Assembly (NCBI GenBank): GCA_040235375.1 | Contig: JBECKQ010000313.1 | Coordinates: 1-7,242, forward strand | Origin: JBECKQ01 sp040235375 | GTDB lineage: Bacteria > Planctomycetota > Phycisphaerae > UBA1845 | Direction: 5' to 3' | Length of the DNA: 7,242 nucleotides | In this document: in pieces, positions 1 through 7,242 of the stretch | How positions within the stretch are numbered: the first letter of the stretch is position 1 | Layout of the letters: each line of letters starts with the position of its first letter | Position numbers and translations under genes: made by a program | The notes under the pieces: model-generated | Seen by the model: the letters and a program-made list of their open reading frames with translations, nothing else | The model's database searches: none | What the model was told of the DNA's origin: nothing

Positions 1-2
1 AG

Positions 3-782
3 GAAAGCTGGGCATGGCTTCGCGACCTCGGCCGCGTGATGAATCGTGAACCGCTCGCCGCTTGGCGGACAATCGACGACGTGATCGCCGCGCTGGCTGC
101 CACCCGGCCCGTCTTTGCCGAATTGCCCAAGGTGGCGCCGCCGGTCGCCTATCGTGACGGCGGCGCCTGCGTGCCGCGCGAGCTTATGCGCTACAGCGGT
201 CGCACCGCCATGCACGCGAACCTCAGCGTGCACGAGCCCAAACCACCTCGCGACCCGGATTCGCCGTTGGCGTTTTCCATGGAGGGGGCCACGTTGGCTC
301 TGCCTCAGTTGACGCCCGAGTTCTGGGCCCCCGGGTGGAACTCCGTTCAGGCGGTGACGCGCTTCGCGGAGGAGGTTAACGGACCGCTGCGCGGCGGCCC
401 CTCCGGCGTCCGCCTGATCGAGCCCGCGGCGAAGACGCCCCCGCGCTACATGCGTGAGATTCCCCATCGTTACGAACGAAAGAAGGACACATGGCCCGTG
501 ATCGGTTTGCCCTGCGTATTCGGGTCGGATGAGCTGAGCATGTACTCCGCCGGCGTGGCCCAGCGCGCGCCGGCGATGCACGTCGCCATGCATCCCGACG
601 ACATGCAGCGGGCTGGCGTTGAGGCGGGAGACAGCGTGCGGATGGATTTTGATCACGCACAGGCTGAACTGCCGGTGCAGCGGCGCGCGGACTTGCCGCC
701 GGGCGTTGTTGGAGTGCCGCTCGGACTGCCGCAGGGATTCGCGGGCCCGCTGCCGCATTGGTGCCGGATCGAGAAGGCGTAA
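3..782 (+). CDS. nuoG: NADH-quinone oxidoreductase subunit G, C-terminal part (5' end outside window)
   Basis: This is the last 259 residues of NuoG, the large peripheral-arm subunit that carries the iron-sulfur chain from NuoE/F towards NuoI. The reading frame is open to the window edge (its first codons read ESWAWLRDLGR), so the gene begins upstream; E. coli NuoG has about 908 residues. Recognisable gammaproteobacterial-type blocks are DSPLAFSMEG (fragment residues about 86-95), WAPGWNSVQA (108-117) and LRGGPSGVRLI (129-139). They are followed by a molybdopterin-dinucleotide-binding-like C-terminal domain with FGSDELS (163-169) and a HPDDMQRAGVEAGDSV stretch near residue 200. That fold is inherited from molybdenum oxidoreductases; in complex I it carries no molybdenum cofactor. 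The cluster-binding cysteines lie upstream of the window. The TAA stop overlaps the nuoH start. A GTG at 36 can open the frame artificially but lies inside the gene. Identification is confident. Confidence 0.95.
   Translation, partial: ESWAWLRDLGRVMNREPLAAWRTIDDVIAALAATRPVFAELPKVAPPVAYRDGGACVPRELMRYSGRTAMHANLSVHEPKPPRDPDSPLAFSMEGATLALPQLTPEFWAPGWNSVQAVTRFAEEVNGPLRGGPSGVRLIEPAAKTPPRYMREIPHRYERKKDTWPVIGLPCVFGSDELSMYSAGVAQRAPAMHVAMHPDDMQRAGVEAGDSVRMDFDHAQAELPVQRRADLPPGVVGVPLGLPQGFAGPLPHWCRIEKA
771..777 (+). promoter_or_regulatory. Ribosome binding site for nuoH
   Basis: GAGAAGG lies four bases before the ATG at 782, inside the last codons of nuoG. It supports the ATG at 782 over the in-frame GTG at 758 as the nuoH start. 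Confidence 0.55.
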
Positions 783-1726
783 TGTCAATCATCATTCCTC
801 TCATAGTTGTCGTGTGCGTCTTGATCGCGGGGATTTCTGTGGCGGCCGGCCTGACCTGGTTCGAGCGGCGCATGCTGGGCTTCTGGCAGGAGCGCTACGG
901 GCCGAACCGTGTCGGCCCCTTCGGTGGGTTTCAGGTGCTGGCGGACATGATCAAGATGTTCACCAAGGAGGACTGGATACCGCCCTTCGCCGACCGATCT
1001 GTCTTCATCCTCGCGCCGGCGATCATTCTGGCCACGACCCTGATGGTCCTGGCCGTGATCCCGTTCGCGCCGTACATCAGGGTCACCGATCTGAACATCG
1101 GCCTGCTGTTCTTTCTGGCCATGTCCTCCATGGGCGCCTACAGCGTCGTGCTCGCGGGATGGAGCTCGAACAACAAGTACGCCCTGCTCGGCGGCCTGCG
1201 CTCCGCGGCCCAGATGATGAGCTACGAAGTGTTCATGGGCCTGTCGTTGATGGGCGTCGTCATACTGGCCGGCTCCTTCGATCTGGGAACGATCATCAGC
1301 GCCCAGCGGCACCTGTGGTTCGTCATACCGCAGTTCCTGGGCTTCGTCGTGTTCCTGATCGCGGGCCTCGCCGAGACTCACCGGCTTCCTTTCGATCTGC
1401 CGGAGTCGGAAAGCGAGCTCGTCGCCGGCTATCACGTCGAGTACTCGGGCATGAAGTTCGGCATGTTCTTCATCGGCGAGTACCTCGGCATCGTCGTTAT
1501 CTCGTGCCTGATCACGGTTCTTTTCTTCGGCGGCTGGAGAGGACCTTTTCTGCCACCGCTGCTGTGGTTCCTGATCAAGATGTTCGTGTTTGTCTGCTTC
1601 TTCATCCTGATGCGGGCGTCCCTGCCGCGACCGCGCTATGACCAGCTCATGAGCTGGGGCTGGAAGCTGCTGTTTCCGCTGACGCTGGCCAACATGATGG
1701 TAACCGGCGCCATCGTGCTGGCCTGA
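782..1726 (+). CDS. nuoH: NADH-quinone oxidoreductase subunit H
   Basis: NuoH (314 residues; E. coli has 325) is the membrane-arm subunit that, with NuoB and NuoCD, forms the quinone-binding cavity and starts the proton-translocation wire. It is a polytopic inner-membrane protein with about eight hydrophobic helices. Visible family motifs are FERR (27-30), RYGPNRVG (38-45) and KEDWIP (62-67). A GWSSNNKYALLGGLRSAAQ block starts near residue 126 and is followed by MSYE (E149). The cytoplasmic quinone-site loop AETHRLPFDLPESESELVAG runs from residue 197, with its cluster of acidic residues (E198, D205, E208, E210). The ATG at 782 overlaps the nuoG stop in TAATG and has a GAGAAGG upstream. Starting there gives MSIIIPL, as expected for the family, so the GTG at 758 inside nuoG is rejected. 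Nothing is missing. Confidence 0.97.
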   Translation: MSIIIPLIVVVCVLIAGISVAAGLTWFERRMLGFWQERYGPNRVGPFGGFQVLADMIKMFTKEDWIPPFADRSVFILAPAIILATTLMVLAVIPFAPYIRVTDLNIGLLFFLAMSSMGAYSVVLAGWSSNNKYALLGGLRSAAQMMSYEVFMGLSLMGVVILAGSFDLGTIISAQRHLWFVIPQFLGFVVFLIAGLAETHRLPFDLPESESELVAGYHVEYSGMKFGMFFIGEYLGIVVISCLITVLFFGGWRGPFLPPLLWFLIKMFVFVCFFILMRASLPRPRYDQLMSWGWKLLFPLTLANMMVTGAIVLA

Positions 1727-1739
1727 TGCGAAGCGTAAT

Positions 1740-1760
1740 GGTGCCCCGACTGCGGGCGCC
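1740..1760 (+). repeat. Intercistronic inverted repeat (RNA hairpin) before nuoI
   Basis: GGTGCCC (1740-1746) and GGGCGCC (1754-1760) can form a 7-bp stem with one G-U wobble around a 7-base loop (CGACTGC). An alternative fold with a bulged C and a smaller ACTG loop is also possible. The 3' arm ends immediately before GGAG (1761-1764), the likely nuoI Shine-Dalgarno. With no T-run behind it and an essential downstream gene, it is unlikely to be a terminator. A translational or mRNA-stability role is inference only. Confidence 0.5.
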
Positions 1761-1764
1761 GGAG
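1761..1764 (+). promoter_or_regulatory. Ribosome binding site for nuoI
   Basis: GGAG sits eight bases before the ATG at 1773, directly next to the hairpin. This fixes the nuoI start and gives the expected N-terminus MWSLIEATWR. Confidence 0.65.
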
Positions 1765-1772
1765 ACGAACTG

Positions 1773-2288
1773 ATGTGGAGTCTCATCGAAGCAACGTGGC
1801 GTGTCTTCACGCACCTGTTCCATCGGCCGGTTACCGTGCAGTATCCCGAGGAGAAGCTCTACCTCGCGCCGCGCTATCGCGGTCGCATCATCCTCGCCCG
1901 CGATCCGGACGGCGAGGAGCGCTGCGTCGCCTGCTACCTCTGCGCGGCGGTCTGCCCGGTGGACTGCATCGCGCTGCAGGCCACCGAGGACGAGCATGGC
2001 CGGCGTTACCCCGACTTCTTCCGCATCAACTTCTCGCGTTGCATCTTCTGCGGCTTGTGCGAGGAAGCCTGCCCGACCTACGCCATCCAGCTCACGCCGG
2101 ACGTCGAAATGGGCGAGTACGAACGCCCGCAGCTCGTCTACGAAAAGGAGGACCTGATGATCAACGGGCCTGGCAAATACCCGGGTTACAACTTCTACCG
2201 CGTGGCCGGACTCGCCATCGCCAACAAGGACAAGGGCGAGGCGGAGAACGAGGCGCCGCCCGTTGACGTGCGGCAGTTGATGCCATGA
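1773..2288 (+). CDS. nuoI: NADH-quinone oxidoreductase subunit I, 2x[4Fe-4S] ferredoxin-like
   Basis: NuoI (171 residues; E. coli has 180) binds clusters N6a and N6b and hands electrons to NuoB cluster N2 at the junction of the peripheral and membrane arms. Both [4Fe-4S] motifs are intact: CVACYLCAAVCP supplies C51, C54, C57 and C61, and CIFCGLCEEACP supplies C90, C93, C96 and C100. As in bacterial ferredoxins, the last cysteine of each motif (C61, C100) is expected to ligate the other cluster. An amphipathic N-terminus (MWSLIEATWRVFTHLF) fits membrane attachment. The segments MGEYERP, LVYEKEDL, GPGKYPGYNFYRVAG and the tail KGEAENEAPPVDVRQLMP closely match the E. coli-type protein, including its extended C-terminus. 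One extra cysteine (C65) follows the first motif; it is not a known ligand. The stop overlaps the nuoJ start in ATGA. Confidence 0.97.
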   Translation: MWSLIEATWRVFTHLFHRPVTVQYPEEKLYLAPRYRGRIILARDPDGEERCVACYLCAAVCPVDCIALQATEDEHGRRYPDFFRINFSRCIFCGLCEEACPTYAIQLTPDVEMGEYERPQLVYEKEDLMINGPGKYPGYNFYRVAGLAIANKDKGEAENEAPPVDVRQLMP

Positions 2289-2797
2289 CCGTGATTTTCT
2301 ACATCTCCGCCATCGTGGCCATCATCGCCACGCTGCGTGTCATCACGTGTGCCCACGCGGTGCATGCCCTGCTTTACTTCATCGTCTCGCTGTTTTCCGT
2401 GGCGGTGATCTTCTTCACGCTGGGCGCTCCGTTCGTCGCCGCCCTCGAGGTCATCATCTATGCCGGCGCCATCATGGTGCTGTTCCTTTTCGTGGTGATG
2501 CTGCTCGGACACGAACTGGAGGACGCCCGCAGGCAGCGGGTCGGATTTCGCCCCGGCGATTGGATCGGGCCCGTGCTGCTCGCGGCAATCCTGGCAGGAG
2601 AGCTGTTCTACGTGTTCTGGAGCAGCGGGCCGCCCCGTGCGGCCGCCAGCGTGATCGGACCGCGCGCCGTCGGGCTTTCTCTGTTCGGACCGTATCTGCT
2701 GGGCGTGGAGATTGCTTCGTTTCTGCTGTTGGCGGGCCTGGTGGGGGCCTACCACCTCGGACGCCGTGACGAAGATGCAGAGGCGCAGAGTCCATGA
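2285..2797 (+). CDS. nuoJ: NADH-quinone oxidoreductase subunit J
   Basis: NuoJ (170 residues; E. coli has 184) is a small membrane-arm subunit between NuoH and NuoK. About five hydrophobic segments are visible, near residues 2-20, 26-46, 52-74, 92-112 and 131-157. The hallmark third helix, ALEVIIYAGAIMVLFLFVVM, contains E55, Y59 and G61 at the same positions as in E. coli. In known structures this helix switches between a pi-bulge and an alpha form during turnover. The segment between this helix and WIGP has the same length as in E. coli and places an aspartate (D80) where E. coli, from memory, has E80. The C-terminus (RRDEDAEAQSP) is shorter than the E. coli tail. The ATG overlaps the nuoI stop, and I see no good Shine-Dalgarno upstream, so translation probably depends on coupling to nuoI. 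Confidence 0.95.
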   Translation: MTVIFYISAIVAIIATLRVITCAHAVHALLYFIVSLFSVAVIFFTLGAPFVAALEVIIYAGAIMVLFLFVVMLLGHELEDARRQRVGFRPGDWIGPVLLAAILAGELFYVFWSSGPPRAAASVIGPRAVGLSLFGPYLLGVEIASFLLLAGLVGAYHLGRRDEDAEAQSP

Positions 2798-3102
2798 CCG
2801 TGATTCCACTCAACCACGTGCTCATCCTGGCGACGATCCTCTTCGGGCTCGGCATCGTGGGCCTGCTCGTGCGCCGCAACGTCATCTTCATGCTCGTGTC
2901 CATCGAAGTCATGCTGAACGCGGCGGGGCTTGCCTTTGTGGGCGCGGGGGCGCACTGGCAGTCCGCCGACGGACAGGTGATGTTCCTGTTCATTCTGACT
3001 ATGGCCGCCGCGGAGGTGTCCGTTGGACTCGCTCTCGTGCTTCGTTTGTATCACCAGTTGCATACGCTCGACGCGGATGCGGCTGACCTGATGAAGGCGT
3101 GA
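2794..3102 (+). CDS. nuoK: NADH-quinone oxidoreductase subunit K
   Basis: NuoK (102 residues; E. coli has 100) is a three-helix membrane subunit related to MrpC of the Mrp antiporters. It carries the two buried glutamates of the central proton path. Here they are E38 in FMLVSIEVMLNAAGLAF and E74 in LTMAAAEVSVGLAL, equivalent to E36 and E72 of E. coli after a two-residue N-terminal offset. The start MTVIPLNHVL aligns with the E. coli MIPLQHGL. The ATG overlaps the nuoJ stop in ATGA. Only a weak purine-rich stretch (CAGAGG at 2778-2783) lies about ten bases upstream, so coupled translation is likely. The stop is one base before nuoL. Confidence 0.96.
   Translation: MTVIPLNHVLILATILFGLGIVGLLVRRNVIFMLVSIEVMLNAAGLAFVGAGAHWQSADGQVMFLFILTMAAAEVSVGLALVLRLYHQLHTLDADAADLMKA
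3093..3097 (+). promoter_or_regulatory. Ribosome binding site for nuoL
   Basis: GAAGG inside the last codons of nuoK lies six bases before the ATG at 3104. It supports this start, which gives the N-terminus MRELLWLIPI. Confidence 0.5.
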
Positions 3103-3103
3103 C

Positions 3104-4983
<1,880 letters not shown>

Positions 4984-4984
<1 letters not shown>

Positions 4985-6495
4985 TGATTCTGGTCTGGTT
5001 GCTTGGAATCCTCGGCTTCGGAGCGGTGGCGACGTGGGCCGTCGGACTGCGCTCGCCGACGGCGGCGCGCTGGACCACGCTGGGCCTGCTCACCGCAGGG
5101 CTGATCCTCACGTTGAGCTGCTGGTCGGAGACGGCCGCCTGGTCGGCCGTGCGCCCCACGGCCAGCTACTGGGTCCGCGAGCTGAACTGGCCGTGGATAC
5201 CCGCGCTGGGCATCCATTTCTACCTCGCTCTCGACGGCCTGACGCTGATCCTGATCGTCCTGACCCTCGGCATTGGCATCCTCTCCGTCCTCGCGTCGTG
5301 GACGGAAATCACGACGCACGTCGGCGCGTTCCACGCCTGCATGCTCTGGGTGCTTACCGCCATCCTGGGTGTGTTCCTCGCGCAGGATCTGTTCCTGTTC
5401 TACTTCTCCTGGGAGCTGATGCTCGTCCCCATGTACTTCCTGATCGTGATCTGGGGTCACGAGCATCGCGTCCACGCCGCGATCAAGTATTTCATCTTCA
5501 CCCAGGCCGGCGGGCTGCTGATGCTCGTGTCCATCGTGGCCCTCGCCTTCCTGCACCAGCGGGCCACCGGCGAGCTCAGCTTCAACTACTTCGATCTGCG
5601 GCATACGCCGCTCTCCGCCGCGGCGGAATGGTGGATCATGCTCGGCTTCTTCGTGGGCTTCGGCGTGAAGCTGCCCGTTGTCGGACTGCACACCTGGATG
5701 CCGGAAGCCTATGCTGAAGCGCCGACCGCCGGCAGCGTCATCCTCGCCGGCCTGCTGTTGAAGACGACGAGCGTGTACGGCTTTCTGCGGTTCGCCTTGC
5801 CCCTCTTTCCCAATGCCGGCGCGACGATCGCACCGGCGGCGATGATCCTCGGCGTCATCGGCATCATCTACGGCGCCTGGATGTCCTTCGGGCAAACGAA
5901 CCTCAAGCGACTCGTGGCCTACACCAGCGTCAGCCATCTCGGCTTCGTGCTGCTGGGAATCTACGCCGACACCATACTGGCTTTGCAGGGCGTCATCCTC
6001 CAGACCGTCTGCCACGCGCTCGCCACCGGCGGGCTCTTCGTCCTGGCCGGCATCATCCGGGAGCGCACCGGCCACCGCCACCTGGACCATCTCGGCGGGC
6101 TCGTCACCGAAATGCCCCGCCTCGGCGCCGCCGGCATGATCCTGATCATGGCCGCGATTGCCCTTCCCGGCCTGGGCAACTTCGTCGGCGAATTCCTCAT
6201 CCTGGCCGGCACCTACAACGTGAACCTCCCCCTGACCATCATCGCCACCGCCGGCCAGATAACCGCCATGACCTACGCCCTGCGCCTCATGCAACGCGTC
6301 TTTCACGGCCCCATGCCGCGAAAGTGGCGCATCCTCGATCTCAACGTGCGCGAGACCGCCGTCTTCGTCGTCCTCATCGCCTTCCTGGTCTGGATCGGTC
6401 TGCGTCCCCAGCCGATCATCAACCTGGCCCAACCGGCGCTCGACCACCTCAAGACCTTTGAAAGCGAGGCCATCATCTATCCGGAGCCGTCGTGA
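4984..6495 (+). CDS. nuoM: NADH-quinone oxidoreductase subunit M, antiporter-like pump module
   Basis: NuoM (503 residues; E. coli has 509) is the middle antiporter-like proton channel of the membrane arm. Key residues are E144 in FYFSWELMLVPMYFLI (same number as in E. coli), K229 in GFGVKLPVVGLHTWMPEAY, K260 in LLLKTTSVYGFLRF, H318 in VAYTSVSHLGFV and E403 in LPGLGNFVGEFLILAG. They match E. coli K234, K265 and E407 with offsets of four or five. The ATG at 4984 overlaps the nuoL TGA (TGATG), with a weak GGTGG about seven bases upstream. The frame is open further upstream to 4867, but that stretch lies inside nuoL and its translation has no family resemblance. The later half of the gene uses more C-ending codons than the upstream genes. 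The tail IIYPEPS is unremarkable. The stop overlaps the nuoN start. Confidence 0.97.
6483..6486 (+). promoter_or_regulatory. Ribosome binding site for nuoN, supporting a GTG start
   Basis: GGAG lies five bases before the GTG at 6492, within the last codons of nuoM. The spacing favours the GTG that overlaps the nuoM stop (GTGA) as the nuoN start. Confidence 0.6.
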
Positions 6496-7242
6496 CCGCG
6501 AACCAGGCCATTTCATTGCTTCCCTTGCTCCTCGTCAGCGCGACTTCCATCGTCGTCCTGATCGAGATCGCCGTGCGGCGCAGCCGCGCCCTGACGGCCT
6601 GGACCACGCACGTCGGACTTACCGTGGCCGGCTTGTCCGCGATCCTCGCGGGGCGCGTCATTCCACAGGAGCCCACGCCGCTGCTCGTGATCGACGGCAG
6701 CGCGGTCTTCTTCCAGGTCCTGCTGATCGCCACGACGTTCGTCGTCGGCCTGCTCTCCGTCGACTACCTGCGGCGCCAGAGCGTGCGCGCCGAGGAGTAC
6801 TACGTTCTGCTCCTGCTGGGAACGCTGGGGGCCATGGTCCTGGCGGCCAGCCGCCACTTCGCCTCGCTCTTTCTCGGCCTCGAGACGCTCAGCGTCAGCC
6901 TTTACGCCCTCTTCGGCTATTTGCGCCACGATCGCCGCGGCAACGAGGCGGCCATGAAATACCTTATCCTGGCCGGAGCCACCTCGGCCGTGCTCCTGTT
7001 CGGCATGGCCCTCATCTACGCCAAGACTTCGACACTCGACCTGGCCGCTACTGCCTCCGCCATGGCGACCTACACCGGTGTGCCCTTCGTTCTGGCCGGG
7101 GCGACCTTGTTCTTCGCCGGCCTCGCCTTCAAGCTCGCCCTCGTTCCCTTCCACTGGTGGACGCCGGACGTCTACCAAGGGGCGCCCGCGCCGGTCACCG
7201 CGTATGTCGCCACCGTTTCCAAGGCGGCCGTCTTTGCTCTCG
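6492..7242 (+). CDS. nuoN: NADH-quinone oxidoreductase subunit N, N-terminal part (3' end outside window)
   Basis: The first 250 residues of NuoN, the antiporter-like channel nearest NuoK, are present; E. coli NuoN has about 485, so roughly half is visible. The GTG start overlaps the nuoM TGA and is preceded by GGAG. It yields (M)TANQAISLLPLLLV, which parallels the E. coli N-terminus MTITPQNLIALLPLLIV. Conserved channel residues are E131 in SLFLGLETLSVSLYALFGY, K156 in AAMKYLILAG, K214 in GLAFKLALVPFHWWTPDVYQ and K244 in TVSKAAVFAL. They correspond to E. coli E133, K158, K217 and K247. The signature PDVYQGAPAPVTA (225-237) is intact. The frame runs open off the window end with no disruption. 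As the last gene of the usual nuo order, it should end the operon or nearly so downstream. Confidence 0.96.
   Translation, partial: MTANQAISLLPLLLVSATSIVVLIEIAVRRSRALTAWTTHVGLTVAGLSAILAGRVIPQEPTPLLVIDGSAVFFQVLLIATTFVVGLLSVDYLRRQSVRAEEYYVLLLLGTLGAMVLAASRHFASLFLGLETLSVSLYALFGYLRHDRRGNEAAMKYLILAGATSAVLLFGMALIYAKTSTLDLAATASAMATYTGVPFVLAGATLFFAGLAFKLALVPFHWWTPDVYQGAPAPVTAYVATVSKAAVFAL

Larger units (their letters stand above)
1727..1772 (+). other. nuoH-nuoI intergenic spacer
   Basis: This is the only spacer longer than one base in the window. It contains a GC-rich inverted repeat (1740-1760) followed directly by the nuoI ribosome binding site. I see no promoter-like -35/-10 pair and no T-run after the hairpin. 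Confidence 0.8.

Noticed and set aside
36..38. GTG at 36 as the start of a 248-residue protein.
   Set aside because: The frame is open to the window edge and the residues before the GTG (WAWLRDLGR) continue the NuoG sequence, so this is an internal codon of a truncated nuoG.
758..781. Possible earlier GTG start of nuoH at 758, adding eight residues.
   Set aside because: The extension lies inside nuoG and has no family counterpart. The ATG at 782 has GAGAAGG upstream and gives the expected N-terminus.
1740..1760. Inverted repeat considered as a rho-independent terminator.
   Set aside because: No T-run follows the stem; the nuoI ribosome binding site follows directly, and the downstream genes belong to the same complex.
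785..1810. Minus-strand open frame of 341 codons opposite nuoH.
   Set aside because: It is an antisense shadow of nuoH with the same charged, low-complexity composition, and nuoH is certain.

Overview
The window holds one block of a respiratory operon: eight consecutive genes on the + strand encoding subunits of proton-pumping NADH:quinone oxidoreductase (complex I, NDH-1), in the canonical order nuoG (3' end only), nuoH, nuoI, nuoJ, nuoK, nuoL, nuoM, nuoN (5' part only). There is almost no non-coding DNA. The only real intergenic gap is 46 bases between nuoH and nuoI, which carries a short hairpin abutting the nuoI ribosome binding site. Five of the seven junctions are stop/start overlaps (TAATG, ATGA, ATGA, TGATG, GTGA), and nuoK/nuoL are one base apart.

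Layout: 3-782 C-terminal part of NuoG, the large iron-sulfur subunit of the peripheral arm; 782-1726 NuoH, the quinone-site membrane subunit; 1773-2288 NuoI, the 2x[4Fe-4S] subunit that passes electrons to quinone; 2285-2797 NuoJ and 2794-3102 NuoK, small membrane subunits that connect the quinone cavity to the pump modules; 3104-4984 NuoL, 4984-6495 NuoM and 6492-7242 (cut by the window end) NuoN, the three antiporter-like proton channels. Together these are the terminal part of the NuoG/NuoI electron path plus the entire membrane arm except NuoA and the C-terminal half of NuoN. nuoA-F (or A, B, CD, E, F) should lie upstream, and the rest of nuoN downstream.

Organism: a GC-rich bacterium. 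The protein sequences follow the Escherichia/Pseudomonas type of complex I closely. Examples are the NuoG C-terminus with its SPLAFSMEG and WAPGWNS blocks, the NuoI tail ending in VDVRQLMP, and the position-for-position match of the catalytic lysines and glutamates in NuoL, NuoM and NuoN. This type is native to Gammaproteobacteria but is also known in other phyla, apparently by transfer, so the window alone does not fix the taxon.

All key catalytic and cluster-binding residues that I could check are present and no frame is broken, so the complex looks functional. I found no novel system, mobile element, RNA gene or CRISPR array. The points worth a second look are modest: the intercistronic hairpin, the reliance on overlapping starts, a GTG start for nuoN, and a change from G-rich to C-rich coding strand within nuoM.
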